A DNA stretch of 9,426 bases from Leclercia sp. UBA7405 (GCA_002469605.1 DKMV01000067.1:426-9851); one strand, 5' to 3'; counted from the stretch's first letter, positions 1 through 8,536 are shown. Notes: generated by a model from the sequence alone, not told the origin. A program made the numbers and translations.

Positions 1-948
1 AACCTGCCGGGCGTCTCTATCCAGCTGCCTGCGCTGGCGGAAAAAGACAAACGCGACCTGATTTTCGGCTGTGAGCAAGGCGTCGATTTCGTGGCGGCTT
101 CATTTATTCGTAAGCGTTCCGACGTGCTGGAAATTCGTGAGCACCTGAAAGCCCACGGCGGCGAACATATCCAGATCATCTCCAAGATTGAAAACCAGGA
201 AGGCCTGAACAACTTCGACGAGATCCTCGAAGCCTCAGACGGCATCATGGTTGCGCGTGGCGACCTGGGTGTAGAAATCCCGGTTGAAGAAGTTATCTTC
301 GCCCAGAAGATGATGATCGAGAAGTGTGTGCGTGCCCGTAAAGTGGTTATCACCGCGACCCAGATGCTGGACTCAATGATCAAAAACCCGCGTCCGACCC
401 GCGCTGAAGCAGGCGACGTGGCTAACGCCATCCTCGACGGTACCGATGCCGTTATGCTGTCTGGCGAATCGGCGAAAGGTAAATACCCGCTGGAAGCGGT
501 CACCATCATGGCGACCATCTGCGAGCGTACCGACCGCGTTATGACCAGCCGTCTGGACAACAACAACGACAGCCGCAAGCTGCGCATCACCGAAGCGGTA
601 TGCCGTGGCGCGGTAGAAACTGCCGAGAAGCTGGAAGCGCCGCTGATCGTGGTGGCAACCCAGGGCGGTAAATCTGCTAAAGCCGTGCGTAAATACTTCC
701 CGAACGCCACCATCCTGGCGCTGACCACCAACGAAACGACGGCTCGCCAGCTGGTGCTGAGCAAAGGCGTTGTACCGCACCTGGTGAAAGAGATCGCCTC
801 TACCGATGATTTCTATCGTCTGGGTAAAGAAGTGGCTCTGCAGCTGGTTGACCGTGGTCTGGCGCAGAAAGGTGATGTGGTAGTGATGGTTTCCGGCGCG
901 CTGGTTCCAAGCGGCACCACCAATACCGCCTCTGTGCACGTTCTGTAA
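1..948 (+). CDS. pykF: Pyruvate kinase I, C-terminal two thirds (5' end outside window)
   Basis: Type I pyruvate kinase, which converts phosphoenolpyruvate and ADP to pyruvate and ATP in the cytoplasm at the end of glycolysis; the E. coli enzyme is a tetramer activated by fructose 1,6-bisphosphate. The frame is open from base 1, giving 315 residues that align from residue 159 of the 470-residue E. coli protein as I recall it, so about 158 N-terminal residues are missing. Visible motifs are SKIENQEG (bases 181-204), with the catalytic Lys220 equivalent and a metal-binding Glu, then [12 protein letters not shown] (bases 247-282), [10 protein letters not shown] (348-377 region) and [11 protein letters not shown] (439-471), all of the TIM-barrel A domain, followed by the effector-binding C domain. 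The tail contains [14 protein letters not shown], about three residues longer than E. coli at this point. A GTG at 91 is internal and not the start. Confidence 0.97.
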   Translation, partial: NLPGVSIQLPALAEKDKRDLIFGCEQGVDFVAASFIRKRSDVLEIREHLKAHGGEHIQIISKIENQEGLNNFDEILEASDGIMVARGDLGVEIPVEEVIFAQKMMIEKCVRARKVVITATQMLDSMIKNPRPTRAEAGDVANAILDGTDAVMLSGESAKGKYPLEAVTIMATICERTDRVMTSRLDNNNDSRKLRITEAVCRGAVETAEKLEAPLIVVATQGGKSAKAVRKYFPNATILALTTNETTARQLVLSKGVVPHLVKEIASTDDFYRLGKEVALQLVDRGLAQKGDVVVMVSGALVPSGTTNTASVHVL

Positions 949-977
949 TAATTACAGGTCGAATTAATTTGTATTAG

Positions 978-1002
978 AAGCGCTCTTCGGAGCGCTTTTT
1001 TT
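978..1002 (+). terminator. Intrinsic terminator of pykF
   Basis: An 8-bp stem (AAGCGCTC and GAGCGCTT) closes a TTCG tetraloop with a C-G closing pair and runs into seven T. It lies 30 bases after the pykF stop codon. Confidence 0.93.
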
Positions 1003-1184
1003 ATATCCGCTATCGACCAGATTCATTAAAAAATCAAATCGGGTTTCTCTATTTAATATGGATTTTTCTAAGACGAATCCGATGAAAATACCCTGTTTTC
1101 TCAGCGATTTTTAAAGATTTATGGCGAATATGATGCTTCTTTGAGCGAACGATCAAAAATAAGCATATTCCCATCAAAAAAATA
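1003..1184. other. AT-rich intergenic stretch upstream of lpp, no gene seen
   Basis: No convincing reading frame, RNA gene or strong inverted repeat is visible. The stretch is strongly AT-rich, with several A and T runs, most dense just before the lpp promoter. Such A-tracts are typical of bent DNA or UP-element contacts of RNA polymerase at very strong promoters; assigning that role here is inference. Confidence 0.5.
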
Positions 1185-1221
1185 TTCTCAACATAAAAAA
1201 CTTTGTGTAATACTTGTAACG
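1185..1221 (+). promoter_or_regulatory. lpp promoter and transcription start
   Basis: A -35 element TTCTCA (1185-1190) precedes a -10 region TAATACT (1208-1214), spaced 17-18 bases depending on which hexamer is used. The predicted start is G1221, giving a 38-base leader ending in the ribosome site TAGAGGG (1244-1250) and the ATG at 1259. Both the promoter and the leader appear the same as, or nearly the same as, the E. coli lpp promoter as I remember it. Neither hexamer is near consensus, so the known strength of this promoter probably relies on the A-tracts just upstream. Confidence 0.85.
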
Positions 1222-1246
1222 CTACATGGAGATTAACTCAATCTAG

Positions 1247-1495
<249 letters not shown>

Positions 1496-1511
1496 TAGTA
1501 CCTGTGTTAAT

Positions 1512-1542
1512 AAAATGGCGCACATTGTGCGCCATTTTTTTT
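1512..1542 (+). terminator. Intrinsic terminator of lpp, also facing ldtE
   Basis: A 9-bp stem (ATGGCGCAC and GTGCGCCAT) with an ATT loop is extended by flanking A/T pairs and followed by eight T. On the minus strand the same hairpin is followed by four T, so it can also serve the convergent ldtE transcript. The two stop codons are only 64 bases apart. Confidence 0.94.
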
Positions 1543-1559
1543 GCCTTTCATTTGCCCCG

Positions 1560-2564
1560 TTACATAGCCTGCTCTGCACCCTCTTCCGCTACCTGCACGC
1601 GCTGATTCTGCGCCGACTGCACGGAACGGCTTGTGGATGGCTCTGCGCCCGCAGAGACTACAACCGGAACACCTGACCGACGCGACAAGGCCTTATCGAC
1701 CAGCGTCTTATCGCTACCGCTCTGGGAGACAAACGCCGTAAAGCCAGCAGACTGTGAAATCGGCAGGATCTGCGGATTCTCCTCCTCTGCTGCCGCCAGC
1801 GGACGATGGACCTCCACATAACGCTTGCCGTCCGGCTCGACGGCGTATTTCACCGGCTCATTGATAATCTGCACACGCGTACCGACCCGCACCTGCTCAA
1901 AGAGCGCTTTGATATCAGGGGCGTTCATACGCATACAGCCGGAACTGACGCGCAGCCCAACGCTGTCCGGCGCGCTGGTACCATGAATCAGGTATTCGCC
2001 GTTACCCACGCCCAGACGCAACGCAAAGCGCCCCAGCGGGTTATTTGGCCCTGCTGGTACCACCGGGGGCAGTTTGATGCCTTTCTCCAGCGAGCGGGCT
2101 CTGATGCCCGCTGTGGGCGTCCAGGTCGGATTGGGGATTTTCTGGCTGATGCGCGTAGTGGTGACCGGCGTATCCAGCCCCAGCTGGCCAATCCCCAGGG
2201 GATAAACCTGCACGCTGTTCTCTCCCGGCGGGAAATAATAGAGCCGCAGCTCCGCCAGATTAACCACTATGCCTTCTCGCGGCGTATCCGGCAGCAGCAT
2301 TTGCGATGGGAGGGTAATTACCGTTCCCGGCGCGGGATAGACCGGCGCGATGGTGTTATTGGTTTCGAGAATTAAGTGCGCAGCGGTATTAAATCGGCGG
2401 GCAATGGCCTGCAAATTTTTATCGCCTTCCTGAATGGTGTAAGTCTGATTTTGCCCAATTAACCGGCTACCCGGCGGGGGTAACGGATAATCCATTGCGC
2501 TGGCGTTATTAACAATGCCCAGCGAGCCCAATAGTAAAAGTGTAATGAGAGACGCGCGCTTCAT
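1560..2564 (-). CDS. ldtE: L,D-transpeptidase LdtE (YnhG), LysM-YkuD domains
   Basis: Periplasmic L,D-transpeptidase of 334 residues. E. coli LdtD and LdtE form 3-3 (mDAP-mDAP) cross-links in peptidoglycan, unlike LdtABC, which attach Lpp; that role is taken from the family. Residues 1-23 are a Sec signal peptide (MKR, hydrophobic core, ASA cleavage motif). A LysM domain spans about 41-87 ([18 protein letters not shown]). The YkuD catalytic domain, about 97-235, has His194 in [11 protein letters not shown] and the motif SSGCMRMN with nucleophile Cys210 and Arg212. The remaining hundred residues are a Gln/Ser/Val-rich tail. The ATG follows AAGGA at a normal distance. The gene lies downstream of sufE on the same strand, behind a hairpin with a poor U-tract, so it may receive some suf read-through; I see no strong promoter of its own in the 96-base gap. 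Confidence 0.95.
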   Translation of the reverse strand: MKRASLITLLLLGSLGIVNNASAMDYPLPPPGSRLIGQNQTYTIQEGDKNLQAIARRFNTAAHLILETNNTIAPVYPAPGTVITLPSQMLLPDTPREGIVVNLAELRLYYFPPGENSVQVYPLGIGQLGLDTPVTTTRISQKIPNPTWTPTAGIRARSLEKGIKLPPVVPAGPNNPLGRFALRLGVGNGEYLIHGTSAPDSVGLRVSSGCMRMNAPDIKALFEQVRVGTRVQIINEPVKYAVEPDGKRYVEVHRPLAAAEEENPQILPISQSAGFTAFVSQSGSDKTLVDKALSRRSGVPVVVSAGAEPSTSRSVQSAQNQRVQVAEEGAEQAM

Positions 2565-2603
2565 GCTGATATTCCTTATTCACTGACCGGATGTCAGAAA
2601 GCT

Positions 2604-2632
2604 GAAAACCAGCGAGGCGGGAACCGCCTCGC
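2604..2632 (-). terminator. Hairpin ending the suf operon
   Basis: A perfect 9-bp GC-rich stem (GCGAGGCGG, three-base loop, CCGCCTCGC, bases 2612-2632) begins 29 bases after the sufE stop codon. Read on the minus strand it is followed by TGGTTTTC, a short and interrupted U-tract, so termination may be incomplete and allow read-through into ldtE. Confidence 0.7.
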
Positions 2633-2660
2633 GAAACAGAATGAATGCTGTCCTGATAGT

Positions 2661-3077
2661 TTAGCTAATGTTGGCGGCTTTGGAGCGAATCGCGCGGATC
2701 ATCGCTTCCAGCCCCTGAGAGCGGGAGGGGGTTAAGTGCTGGGTCAGCGCCATCTTTTCAAACCAGGGGCGCACGTCAAAAGCGACGATGTCCTGGGGCG
2801 ACATCTGCTGATAAAGAATAAAGACCACCGCAATCAGCCCCTTCACGATGGCGGCATCGCTGTCGCCCTGCAGCTCGATGATCCCCGCCTCGTTCTGGCG
2901 CATCACGATCCAGACCTGGCTCTGACAGCCCTGAATGGCGTTTTCTGCGGTGTGGGCTTCCGGGCTAAGCTCGGGCAGGCGCTGTCCGAGCTCGATGATG
3001 TAGAGATACTTCTCTTCCCAGTTTGCGCAACGCTCAAAGTTGCGCAGCAATTTGTCTCTGTCCGGCAACGCGGCCAT
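2661..3077 (-). CDS. sufE: Cysteine desulfuration protein SufE
   Basis: Sulfur acceptor for the cysteine desulfurase SufS: it takes persulfide from SufS Cys364 onto its own cysteine and hands it to SufB of the SufBCD scaffold. The protein has 138 residues, the same as E. coli SufE. Acceptor Cys51 lies in the loop IQGCQSQVW; conserved segments include [14 protein letters not shown] (19-31), [13 protein letters not shown] and [12 protein letters not shown]. It is the last gene of the suf operon, 13 bases after the sufS stop, with a strong ribosome site GGGAGG five bases before the ATG. No signal peptide or membrane segment; cytoplasmic. Confidence 0.97.
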   Translation of the reverse strand: MAALPDRDKLLRNFERCANWEEKYLYIIELGQRLPELSPEAHTAENAIQGCQSQVWIVMRQNEAGIIELQGDSDAAIVKGLIAVVFILYQQMSPQDIVAFDVRPWFEKMALTQHLTPSRSQGLEAMIRAIRSKAANIS

Positions 3078-3090
3078 TAGTGCCTCCCTG

Positions 3091-4311
3091 TTAACCTAAC
3101 AGACGGTGAATGCGTTTCAGCCCTGCCACCAGCCTGTCGATCTCTTCTGTTGTGTTATATAAAACCAGCGATGCGCGACACATGGCGGGCACCTGGTAAA
3201 AGGCCATCAGCGGCATGGCGCAGTGGTGTCCGGTGCGGACCGCCACGCCGTAATTATCGAGGAAGCTGCCCACGTCATAGGCATGATGCTTGCCGAGGTT
3301 AAAGGCGATCACCCCTTTGCGATCGGCCGGACCATACAGCGCCAGGTCGGGCACGCTCGCCAGCTCCTGCAGGGCGTAGCGCATCAGCATCTGCTCATAC
3401 TCCGCAATCGCCTCCAGCCCGATGGCGGTGACGTATTCGATGGCGGCCCCGAGGCCGATAATGCCGCCGGTGTTTGGCGTACCGGCCTCAAAGCGCCAGG
3501 GGGCTTTGGCATAGGTGGTGCCTTCGCTCAGGCTGACGGTGGCGATCATCGACCCGCCGCCCTCCCAGGGCGGCATCGCCTGCAGGATATCTTCTTTAAC
3601 GTAGAGCACGCCAATCCCGGTGGGGCCATAGAGCTTATGCCCGGAGAAGACGTAAAAATCGCAGTCCAGCGCCTGGACATCCACCGCGTGGTGCATCACC
3701 GCCTGGGCGCCGTCCACCAACACCTTTGCCCCCGCCTGATGGGCTTTGGCGATAATCTCCGCCAGCGGGTTTTCGGTGCCCAGCACGTTAGAGATATGGG
3801 TGATAGCCACCAGCCTGGTGCGTGCATCAAGCAGCGTTGCCAGTTGCTCCAGCTGCAGGGTGCCGTCCTGATTGAGCGGGATCACCCGCAGCTCGGCCCC
3901 TACCCGCTCGCACAGCATCTGCCAGGGGACGATATTGGCGTGGTGCTCCATCTGGGTGATGATGATGTTATCCCCCGCCTGGACCGACGCGCTGCCCCAG
4001 CTATTGGCCACCAGGTTGATCCCCTCGGTGGTGCCGCGCACGAAGACCAGCTCCTCCGGCGAGCGGGCATTGAGGAATGCCGCCGCCAGGTTGCGCACGT
4101 TTTCCATGCGCTGGGTCGCCTCGGCGCTCAGGGTGTGGATCCCCCGGTGTACCGCCGCATAACCGTGGCGGTAAAACTCCGCTTCGGCATCGATCACCTG
4201 CGCCGGTTTCTGGGCGCTGGCGGCACTGTCGAGATAGGCGAGCGGCAGACCGTTCACTTCACGGGTCAGGACCGGAAAATCCGCCCGCACTTTCTCTACC
4301 GGAAAATTCAT
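3091..4311 (-). CDS. sufS: Cysteine desulfurase SufS (PLP-dependent)
   Basis: Group II cysteine desulfurase and selenocysteine lyase family: it removes sulfur from L-cysteine, forming alanine and an enzyme persulfide that passes to SufE. At 406 residues it equals E. coli SufS. Key residues are in place: His123 in [10 protein letters not shown] stacks on PLP, Asp200 and Gln203 in [13 protein letters not shown]-binding Lys226 in [10 protein letters not shown], catalytic Cys364 in RTGHHCAMP and substrate-binding Arg379. The start overlaps the sufD stop codon as ATGA (4308-4311), indicating translational coupling, and GGAGG lies six bases upstream. Cytoplasmic homodimer by family. Confidence 0.98.
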   Translation of the reverse strand: MNFPVEKVRADFPVLTREVNGLPLAYLDSAASAQKPAQVIDAEAEFYRHGYAAVHRGIHTLSAEATQRMENVRNLAAAFLNARSPEELVFVRGTTEGINLVANSWGSASVQAGDNIIITQMEHHANIVPWQMLCERVGAELRVIPLNQDGTLQLEQLATLLDARTRLVAITHISNVLGTENPLAEIIAKAHQAGAKVLVDGAQAVMHHAVDVQALDCDFYVFSGHKLYGPTGIGVLYVKEDILQAMPPWEGGGSMIATVSLSEGTTYAKAPWRFEAGTPNTGGIIGLGAAIEYVTAIGLEAIAEYEQMLMRYALQELASVPDLALYGPADRKGVIAFNLGKHHAYDVGSFLDNYGVAVRTGHHCAMPLMAFYQVPAMCRASLVLYNTTEEIDRLVAGLKRIHRLLG

Positions 4312-5579
4312 GCCGTACCTCCAAGACGCTGGCCAATACGGGCCAGCACCTGCTGTTTTAACCCCTCGTCGCCAAGGGCTTCTGTGAGTTCAGCGGCAAA
4401 GGCGTAGATAATCATCTGTTCGGCAGCTTGTTTATCGATCCCGCGCGAACGCAGGTAGAACATCTGCTCGTCGTCGATGCGCCCGATGGTAGCGCCGTGG
4501 CTACATTTAACGTCATCGGCGTAGATTTCCAGCTGCGGCTTGGTGTCCACCTCGGCCAGGCGGCCCAGCAGCAGGTTGTTGTTGGTCATCTGCCCGTCGG
4601 TTTTGATGGCGTGTTGCGCCACGTTAATCAGGCCGTTAAAGACCGCGCGCCCTTTGTCGCTGACGATGGTTTTGTGCAGCTGGCGGCTATTGCAGTAGCC
4701 TTTGTTGTGCTCAAGCCAGGTGCGGGTATCGCACACCTCAGATTTAACCGGCATTGCCAGGCTGTTCATGCGCAGGGTGGTGTTTTCCCCGTCGAGCCGG
4801 GTGCTGGTGTTATGACGTAACACGGCGTCGCCCAGCAGGAAGCTGTGGCTGTACGCCGCCGCGTCCGCAGCAAGAATAATGTCGTTATGGGCGAAGTGGT
4901 GGCTGACCGGGTTTTCGAACGCCAGCTTGATGTGGTGCAGCTGGGCGTTGGCGGCCACGTTCATGGTCAGGCGCGAGCCGGTAAAGTGCCGGGTCTCGTT
5001 AAGGCTCACGTACTGCTCAATGACGGTCGCCTCCGCCCCCTGATCCAGCGTCAGATGGTGGCGATAATGGGCCGTGTTGACCTCATCGCCGCCCTCCAGC
5101 CCTTGGGTGATGTGCAGCAGGAGCAACGGCTTAGAAGGCCGTAGGTTGCGCTTAACGCGAATATGGGTCACCGAGCGGGAGAGGCTCTCGGTAAGGTGAA
5201 GGAACACCTCCGGCTGGATTGGCGCGTGCAGCGCCTGGCGCTCGTCGTTAATAACGATCTCAAAGCCGCTCCCTTCGCTGCTGTCGCTAAGATCTGGCAT
5301 AAACTGGCCATCGACAAAGACCAGCCGCACCGCATCGACGGTCACGCTCAGGGCGTCGCGCCGGTCGGCGCTGACCTCGGCCAGCCGGGTGACGAACTGG
5401 CTGTTCAGCAGCCCGTCCAGCGGGGTGTATTTCCAGTTTTCGTGTTTCCGCGTCGGTAGCCCGAGGCGCAGCATCTGCTGCAGATGCTGCTGGGCCTCTT
5501 CAGAGCGCTCTCCGCCCTGCGCTTCAAACAGGCGGTGCCACTGCTGCAGCGCGTTACTGCTGTTCGGTAAGCCAGCCAT
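4308..5579 (-). CDS. sufD: Fe-S cluster assembly scaffold subunit SufD
   Basis: Partner of SufB in the SufBC2D complex, needed for iron entry and proper cluster assembly. The start chosen at 5579 gives [15 protein letters not shown] and 423 residues, the E. coli length; the frame is open for 13 further codons upstream, but those lie inside sufC and a strong GGAGGAG site sits seven bases before this ATG. The N-terminal helical region carries [14 protein letters not shown] (41-54), and the rest is the parallel beta-helix domain. His361 in CSHGATIG corresponds to the functionally important His360 of E. coli, shifted by one extra residue near 163. The C-terminal helical part (FYLRSRGI onward) binds SufC. 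The first 26 bases overlap the end of sufC and the last four overlap sufS. Confidence 0.97.
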   Translation of the reverse strand: MAGLPNSSNALQQWHRLFEAQGGERSEEAQQHLQQMLRLGLPTRKHENWKYTPLDGLLNSQFVTRLAEVSADRRDALSVTVDAVRLVFVDGQFMPDLSDSSEGSGFEIVINDERQALHAPIQPEVFLHLTESLSRSVTHIRVKRNLRPSKPLLLLHITQGLEGGDEVNTAHYRHHLTLDQGAEATVIEQYVSLNETRHFTGSRLTMNVAANAQLHHIKLAFENPVSHHFAHNDIILAADAAAYSHSFLLGDAVLRHNTSTRLDGENTTLRMNSLAMPVKSEVCDTRTWLEHNKGYCNSRQLHKTIVSDKGRAVFNGLINVAQHAIKTDGQMTNNNLLLGRLAEVDTKPQLEIYADDVKCSHGATIGRIDDEQMFYLRSRGIDKQAAEQMIIYAFAAELTEALGDEGLKQQVLARIGQRLGGTA

Positions 5580-6300
5580 AGCCCTGCTCCTCCAGCTGTT
5601 TGACCAGCGTGAAATCACCGGATTTCACAATGCGTCCCTGGTAGAGGACGTGTACATAGTCCGGCTTGATGTAGTCGAGAATACGCTGATAGTGGGTGAC
5701 GATAATAAACGAGCGGTTGCCGTCGCGCAGAGCGTTAACCCCGTCGGCGACGATTTTCAGGGCGTCGATGTCCAGCCCGGAGTCGGTTTCATCCAGGATA
5801 CACAGCTCCGGCTCCAGCACCGCCATCTGCAGGATATCGTTACGCTTCTTCTCCCCACCGGAGAAGCCGACGTTCACCGAACGGGTGAGCAAATCTTCCG
5901 GCATTTTCAGCAGCTGGATTTTCTCTTCCATCAGATCCTGGAAGTCGAAACGGTCCAGCTCGTCCTTACCGCGGTATTTGCGCACGGCGTTCAGGGCGGT
6001 CTGCAGGAAAAACTGGTTGCTGACCCCCGGGATCTCCACCGGATACTGGAAGGCCATAAAGATGCCTTCCCCCGCGCGATCTTCCGGCGACAGCTCCAGC
6101 AGATCTTTATCTTTAAAGGCCACCGAACCGCCGGTGACCTCGTAATCTTCACGACCTGCCAGGGTGGCGGAGAGCGTGCTCTTGCCGGAGCCGTTCGGCC
6201 CCATAATCGCATGCACTTCCCCCGGGCGAACCTCAAGGCTCAGCCCGCGCAGGATCGCTTTATCTTCCACACTGACCTGTAAATCTTTGATGCTTAACAT
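5554..6300 (-). CDS. sufC: Fe-S cluster assembly ATPase SufC (ABC-type)
   Basis: Soluble ABC-type ATPase that binds SufB and SufD and drives their conformational change during cluster building. 248 residues, as in E. coli. Walker A is GPNGSGKST (34-42, Lys40), the Q-loop glutamine is Gln85 in MAFQYP, the signature is FSGGEKKR (146-153), Walker B is CILDE (167-171) with catalytic Glu171, followed by the D-loop SGLD, and the H-loop is His203 in VTHYQR. There are no membrane segments, as expected for this non-transport family member. The ATG is preceded by AAGGA at seven bases. It starts 16 bases after the sufB stop and overlaps sufD by 26 bases, which helps balance subunit synthesis. Confidence 0.98.
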   Translation of the reverse strand: MLSIKDLQVSVEDKAILRGLSLEVRPGEVHAIMGPNGSGKSTLSATLAGREDYEVTGGSVAFKDKDLLELSPEDRAGEGIFMAFQYPVEIPGVSNQFFLQTALNAVRKYRGKDELDRFDFQDLMEEKIQLLKMPEDLLTRSVNVGFSGGEKKRNDILQMAVLEPELCILDETDSGLDIDALKIVADGVNALRDGNRSFIIVTHYQRILDYIKPDYVHVLYQGRIVKSGDFTLVKQLEEQGYGWLTEQQ

Positions 6301-6316
6301 GTGCTTTCCTTAATCC

Positions 6317-7804
6317 TTAACCGACGCTGTGTTCCAGGCTTATCGCCAGCAGCTTCTGTGCTTCAACGGCAAACTCCAGCGGCAGTTCAGAGAACACATC
6401 CTTACAGAAGCCGTTAACAATCATTGAGATGGCATCTTCTTCACTGATCCCGCGCTGCAGGCAGTAGAAGAGCTGATCTTCCCCGATGCGCGAGGTGGTG
6501 GCCTCGTGCTCCAGCTGGGCGCTGTTGTTGCGGCACTCCACATACGGGAAGGTATGGGCCCCGCAGTCGGCGCCAATCAGCATCGAGTCGCACTGGGTGA
6601 AGTTACGGGCGTTGGTCGCCGTCGGCATGATTTTTACCAGGCCACGGTAGCTGTTCTGGCTGTGTCCGGCCGAGATGCCCTTCGAAATAATGGTCGATTT
6701 GGTATTTTTGCCAATGTGGATCATCTTGGTGCCGGTATCGGCCTGCTGATGACCGCTGGTCAGCGCCACGGAGTAAAACTCGCCGATGGAGTTGTCCCCG
6801 CGCAGAATACAGCTCGGGTATTTCCAGGTAATGGCGGAGCCGGTCTCCGACTGGGTCCAGGACATCTTGCTGTTTTCGCCTTCGCACAGGGCGCGCTTGG
6901 TGACGAAGTTAAGGATGCCGCCGGTGTTGTTATCCCCCGGGAACCAGTTCTGCACCGTGGAGTATTTCACCTCCGCGTCTTTGTGGATGATCACCTCCAC
7001 CACCGCCGCGTGCAGCTGATAGCTGTCGCGTACCGGCGCCGAGCAGCCTTCGATATAGCTGACGTAGCTGCCTTCATCGGCCACCAGAATGGTGCGCTCG
7101 AACTGGCCGGTCTTTTCCGCGTTGATGCGAAAATAGGTGGAGAGCTCCATTGGGCAGCGCACGCCTTTCGGCACATAGATAAAGGTGCCGTCAGAGGCGA
7201 CCGCCGCGTTCAGCGCCGCAAAAAAGTTGTCGTTGCTGGGCACCACGGCGCCGATATATTTCTTCACCAGCTCCGGGTGATCGTGAATGGCTTCCCCGAA
7301 CGAGCAGAAGATGATCCCCTGCTCCCCCAGCTTTTCACGGTAGGTGGTAGCCACCGAGACGGAGTCAAAGATGGCGTCTACCGCTACTTCACGTCCTTCG
7401 CGGACCGGCACCCCGAGCTGCTCGAAGGCCTCTTCCACCTCTTTACTTAAAAAGGTGTTGGCTCCGGTCTGCTGTACCGCGCCCGGCTCTGAGGCACAGG
7501 TGTCGTCACAGTTGCCGCAGGAGGGGGCGGAGTAGTAGCTGTAGTCCTGATAGTTGAGCTTATCGTAGTGCGCCTTCAGCCAGTGCGGCTCTTCCATCTC
7601 CTGCCACGCGCGAAAAGCGTTCAGGCGGAATTCGAGCATCCACTCGGGCTCGTTGCGTTTGGCCGAAATGGCGCGCACCACCTCTTCGTTGATCCCTTTT
7701 GCCAGCTCATCGGTCTGCAGTTGGGTGAAGAAGCCCTCTTTATAATTGAGTTGGCCGCCGGACCAGGTTTTGACATCGTCAGTTGCTTCAGTATTACGAG
7801 ACAT
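6317..7804 (-). CDS. sufB: Fe-S cluster assembly scaffold subunit SufB
   Basis: Main scaffold on which the nascent Fe-S cluster is built in the SufBC2D complex. The start at 7804 ([11 protein letters not shown]) gives 495 residues, the E. coli length. A start 13 codons further upstream is open but would run into the end of sufA and lacks a ribosome site, whereas TAGGCGG lies five bases before the chosen ATG. Visible features: an N-terminal CGNCDDTC cysteine cluster (Cys96, Cys99, Cys103), Cys254 in YIEGCSAP proposed as the sulfur entry point, a beta-helix core, and Cys405 and Glu434 (FTQCDS, LEHEAT), which are essential for cluster assembly in E. coli. It follows the sufA stop by eight bases. 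Confidence 0.98.
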   Translation of the reverse strand: MSRNTEATDDVKTWSGGQLNYKEGFFTQLQTDELAKGINEEVVRAISAKRNEPEWMLEFRLNAFRAWQEMEEPHWLKAHYDKLNYQDYSYYSAPSCGNCDDTCASEPGAVQQTGANTFLSKEVEEAFEQLGVPVREGREVAVDAIFDSVSVATTYREKLGEQGIIFCSFGEAIHDHPELVKKYIGAVVPSNDNFFAALNAAVASDGTFIYVPKGVRCPMELSTYFRINAEKTGQFERTILVADEGSYVSYIEGCSAPVRDSYQLHAAVVEVIIHKDAEVKYSTVQNWFPGDNNTGGILNFVTKRALCEGENSKMSWTQSETGSAITWKYPSCILRGDNSIGEFYSVALTSGHQQADTGTKMIHIGKNTKSTIISKGISAGHSQNSYRGLVKIMPTATNARNFTQCDSMLIGADCGAHTFPYVECRNNSAQLEHEATTSRIGEDQLFYCLQRGISEEDAISMIVNGFCKDVFSELPLEFAVEAQKLLAISLEHSVG

Positions 7805-7812
7805 AGTACCGC

Positions 7813-8181
7813 CTATACCCCAAAGCTTTCGCCACAGCCACATTCGTTCTGGGCTTTCGGGTTATTGAATTTGAATAACTGGTTTAAACCTTCGCGCACA
7901 TAGTCCACTTCGGTACCGTCGATAAACGGCATCGCCTGCAACGGTACAAAGAGTTTTGCGCCGTCATACTCGAAGAGAAGATCGTCTTTTTCCGGCTCGC
8001 TAACCGTACCCAGCACGTAACCGAAGCCGGCACAGCCGGTGGTTTTAACGCTCAGGCGCACGCCCAGCATATCCGGCTGCTTGCTGACCAGCTCGCGGAT
8101 ATGCGCCGCCGCCGCAGGGGTGAGTGTTAGTCCGCGCCAGGTAAAATCAGCCGGGTTGAAGGTTTCTGAATGCAGTTCCAT
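7813..8181 (-). CDS. sufA: A-type Fe-S carrier protein SufA
   Basis: A-type carrier that receives Fe-S clusters from SufBC2D and delivers them to apo-proteins in the cytoplasm. 122 residues, equal to E. coli SufA. The three cluster-ligand cysteines are Cys50 in TTGCAGFGY and Cys114 and Cys116 in [11 protein letters not shown]. First gene of the operon; the ATG follows a strong GAGGTGG site by four bases and a leader of roughly 33 bases. It ends eight bases before sufB. Confidence 0.98.
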   Translation of the reverse strand: MELHSETFNPADFTWRGLTLTPAAAAHIRELVSKQPDMLGVRLSVKTTGCAGFGYVLGTVSEPEKDDLLFEYDGAKLFVPLQAMPFIDGTEVDYVREGLNQLFKFNNPKAQNECGCGESFGV

Positions 8182-8221
8182 AGGTCCACCTCATGATTAG
8201 CGCCACCAGGGGCATAACACC

Positions 8222-8249
8222 ATGTTAGTGATAACGATTCTCACTTCAA
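8222..8249 (-). promoter_or_regulatory. Predicted sigma-70 promoter of the suf operon
   Basis: Read on the minus strand, TTGAAG (8249-8244, 4/6 to TTGACA), a 16-base spacer and TAACAT (8227-8222, 4/6 to TATAAT) place the start near base 8215, about 33 bases before the sufA ATG. Weak hexamers fit a promoter needing activators. The assignment is by inspection, supported by how well the regulator sites line up with it. Confidence 0.65.
8229..8243 (-). promoter_or_regulatory. Fur box in the suf promoter spacer
   Basis: TGAGAATCGTTATCA on the minus strand matches the 7-1-7 Fur palindrome TGATAATNATTATCA at 12 of 14 defined positions. It fills the spacer between the -35 and -10 elements, so Fe-Fur bound here would exclude RNA polymerase. 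This agrees with the known Fur repression of suf in E. coli. Confidence 0.8.
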
Positions 8250-8271
8250 CCCCCTGACAGCAGGGGCTTTC
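8246..8271 (-). promoter_or_regulatory. Probable IscR site beside the suf -35 element
   Basis: The inverted repeat CCCCTG-acag-CAGGGG (8251-8266), flanked by A/T-rich bases, is centred about 43 bases upstream of the inferred start. This is where apo-IscR activates the E. coli suf promoter (element ORE-III, as I recall). The match to the type 2 IscR consensus (CC, spacer, GG within A/T flanks) is partial, so identity rests mainly on position. Confidence 0.55.
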
Positions 8272-8349
8272 GGCGAAACCGCCCTTTATTACTGGTTTTA
8301 TTAAGCATAGACCCTGTCACCGGGGTTAACAGGGCATGATTAATTTACT

Positions 8350-8362
8350 TAACGCGTTGATT
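8350..8362 (-). promoter_or_regulatory. IHF binding site upstream of suf
   Basis: AATCAACGCGTTA on the minus strand matches the IHF consensus WATCAANNNNTTR at all 13 positions and has the A/T-rich flank expected on its 5' side. It lies about 140 bases upstream of the inferred start, between the OxyR site and the promoter, where an IHF bend would bring OxyR to RNA polymerase as in E. coli. Confidence 0.8.
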
Positions 8363-8416
8363 AGAAATAATTAAATGAGAGTAAGGTGGCGGAAAAGGAG
8401 AAAAGACAAAAGATGT

Positions 8417-8453
8417 ATAGGCAATGCCTATTTATGAGATAGATTTTTGAAAA
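8417..8453. promoter_or_regulatory. OxyR binding site upstream of suf
   Basis: ATAG (8417-8420), seven bases, CTAT (8428-8431), seven bases, ATAG (8439-8442), seven bases and a degenerate fourth element (AAAA at 8450-8453) reproduce the four-element spacing of an oxidised OxyR tetramer site. The first pair is a perfect 15-base inverted repeat, ATAGGCAATGCCTAT. The site spans about -202 to -238 from the inferred start, close to its position in E. coli. Confidence 0.78.
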
Positions 8454-8489
8454 AGGCACATGTCGCCTACCGGCTGAGATTATAACGCG

Positions 8490-8536
8490 CCAAAAAGAAA
8501 GCCCTTAAGACTACCCGGGGGTAATCTTAAGGGCTT
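8490..8536 (-). terminator. Strong hairpin terminator between ydiH and sufA
   Basis: A perfect 12-bp stem, AAGCCCTTAAGA (8499-8510) with TCTTAAGGGCTT (8525-8536), is continued by a four-pair inner stem around a CCCGGGGG apex. On the minus strand it is followed by TTTCTTTTTG, a good U-tract. It would end a short minus-strand transcript and insulate the suf control region from upstream transcription. Confidence 0.85.

Noticed and set aside
91..93. GTG as a start for pykF
   Set aside because: The frame is open to base 1 and the upstream codons match pyruvate kinase, so the gene simply continues beyond the window.
2583..2597. Inverted repeat CTGAC-cggat-GTCAG upstream of ldtE
   Set aside because: Five-base arms only and no recognisable regulator consensus; expected by chance at this length.
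3223..4407. 394-codon plus-strand reading frame opposite sufS
   Set aside because: Composition (rich in His, Gln, Gly, Arg) is that of the complement of a GC-rich gene; the opposite strand encodes SufS with all catalytic residues.
6506..7450. Long plus-strand reading frame opposite sufB
   Set aside because: Shadow of sufB; no ribosome site or protein-family motifs, while SufB is full length on the other strand.
7805..7843. Upstream ATG extending SufB by 13 residues
   Set aside because: The extension overlaps the end of sufA, lacks a ribosome site and is absent from the E. coli protein; the ATG at 7804 has a good site and gives 495 residues.
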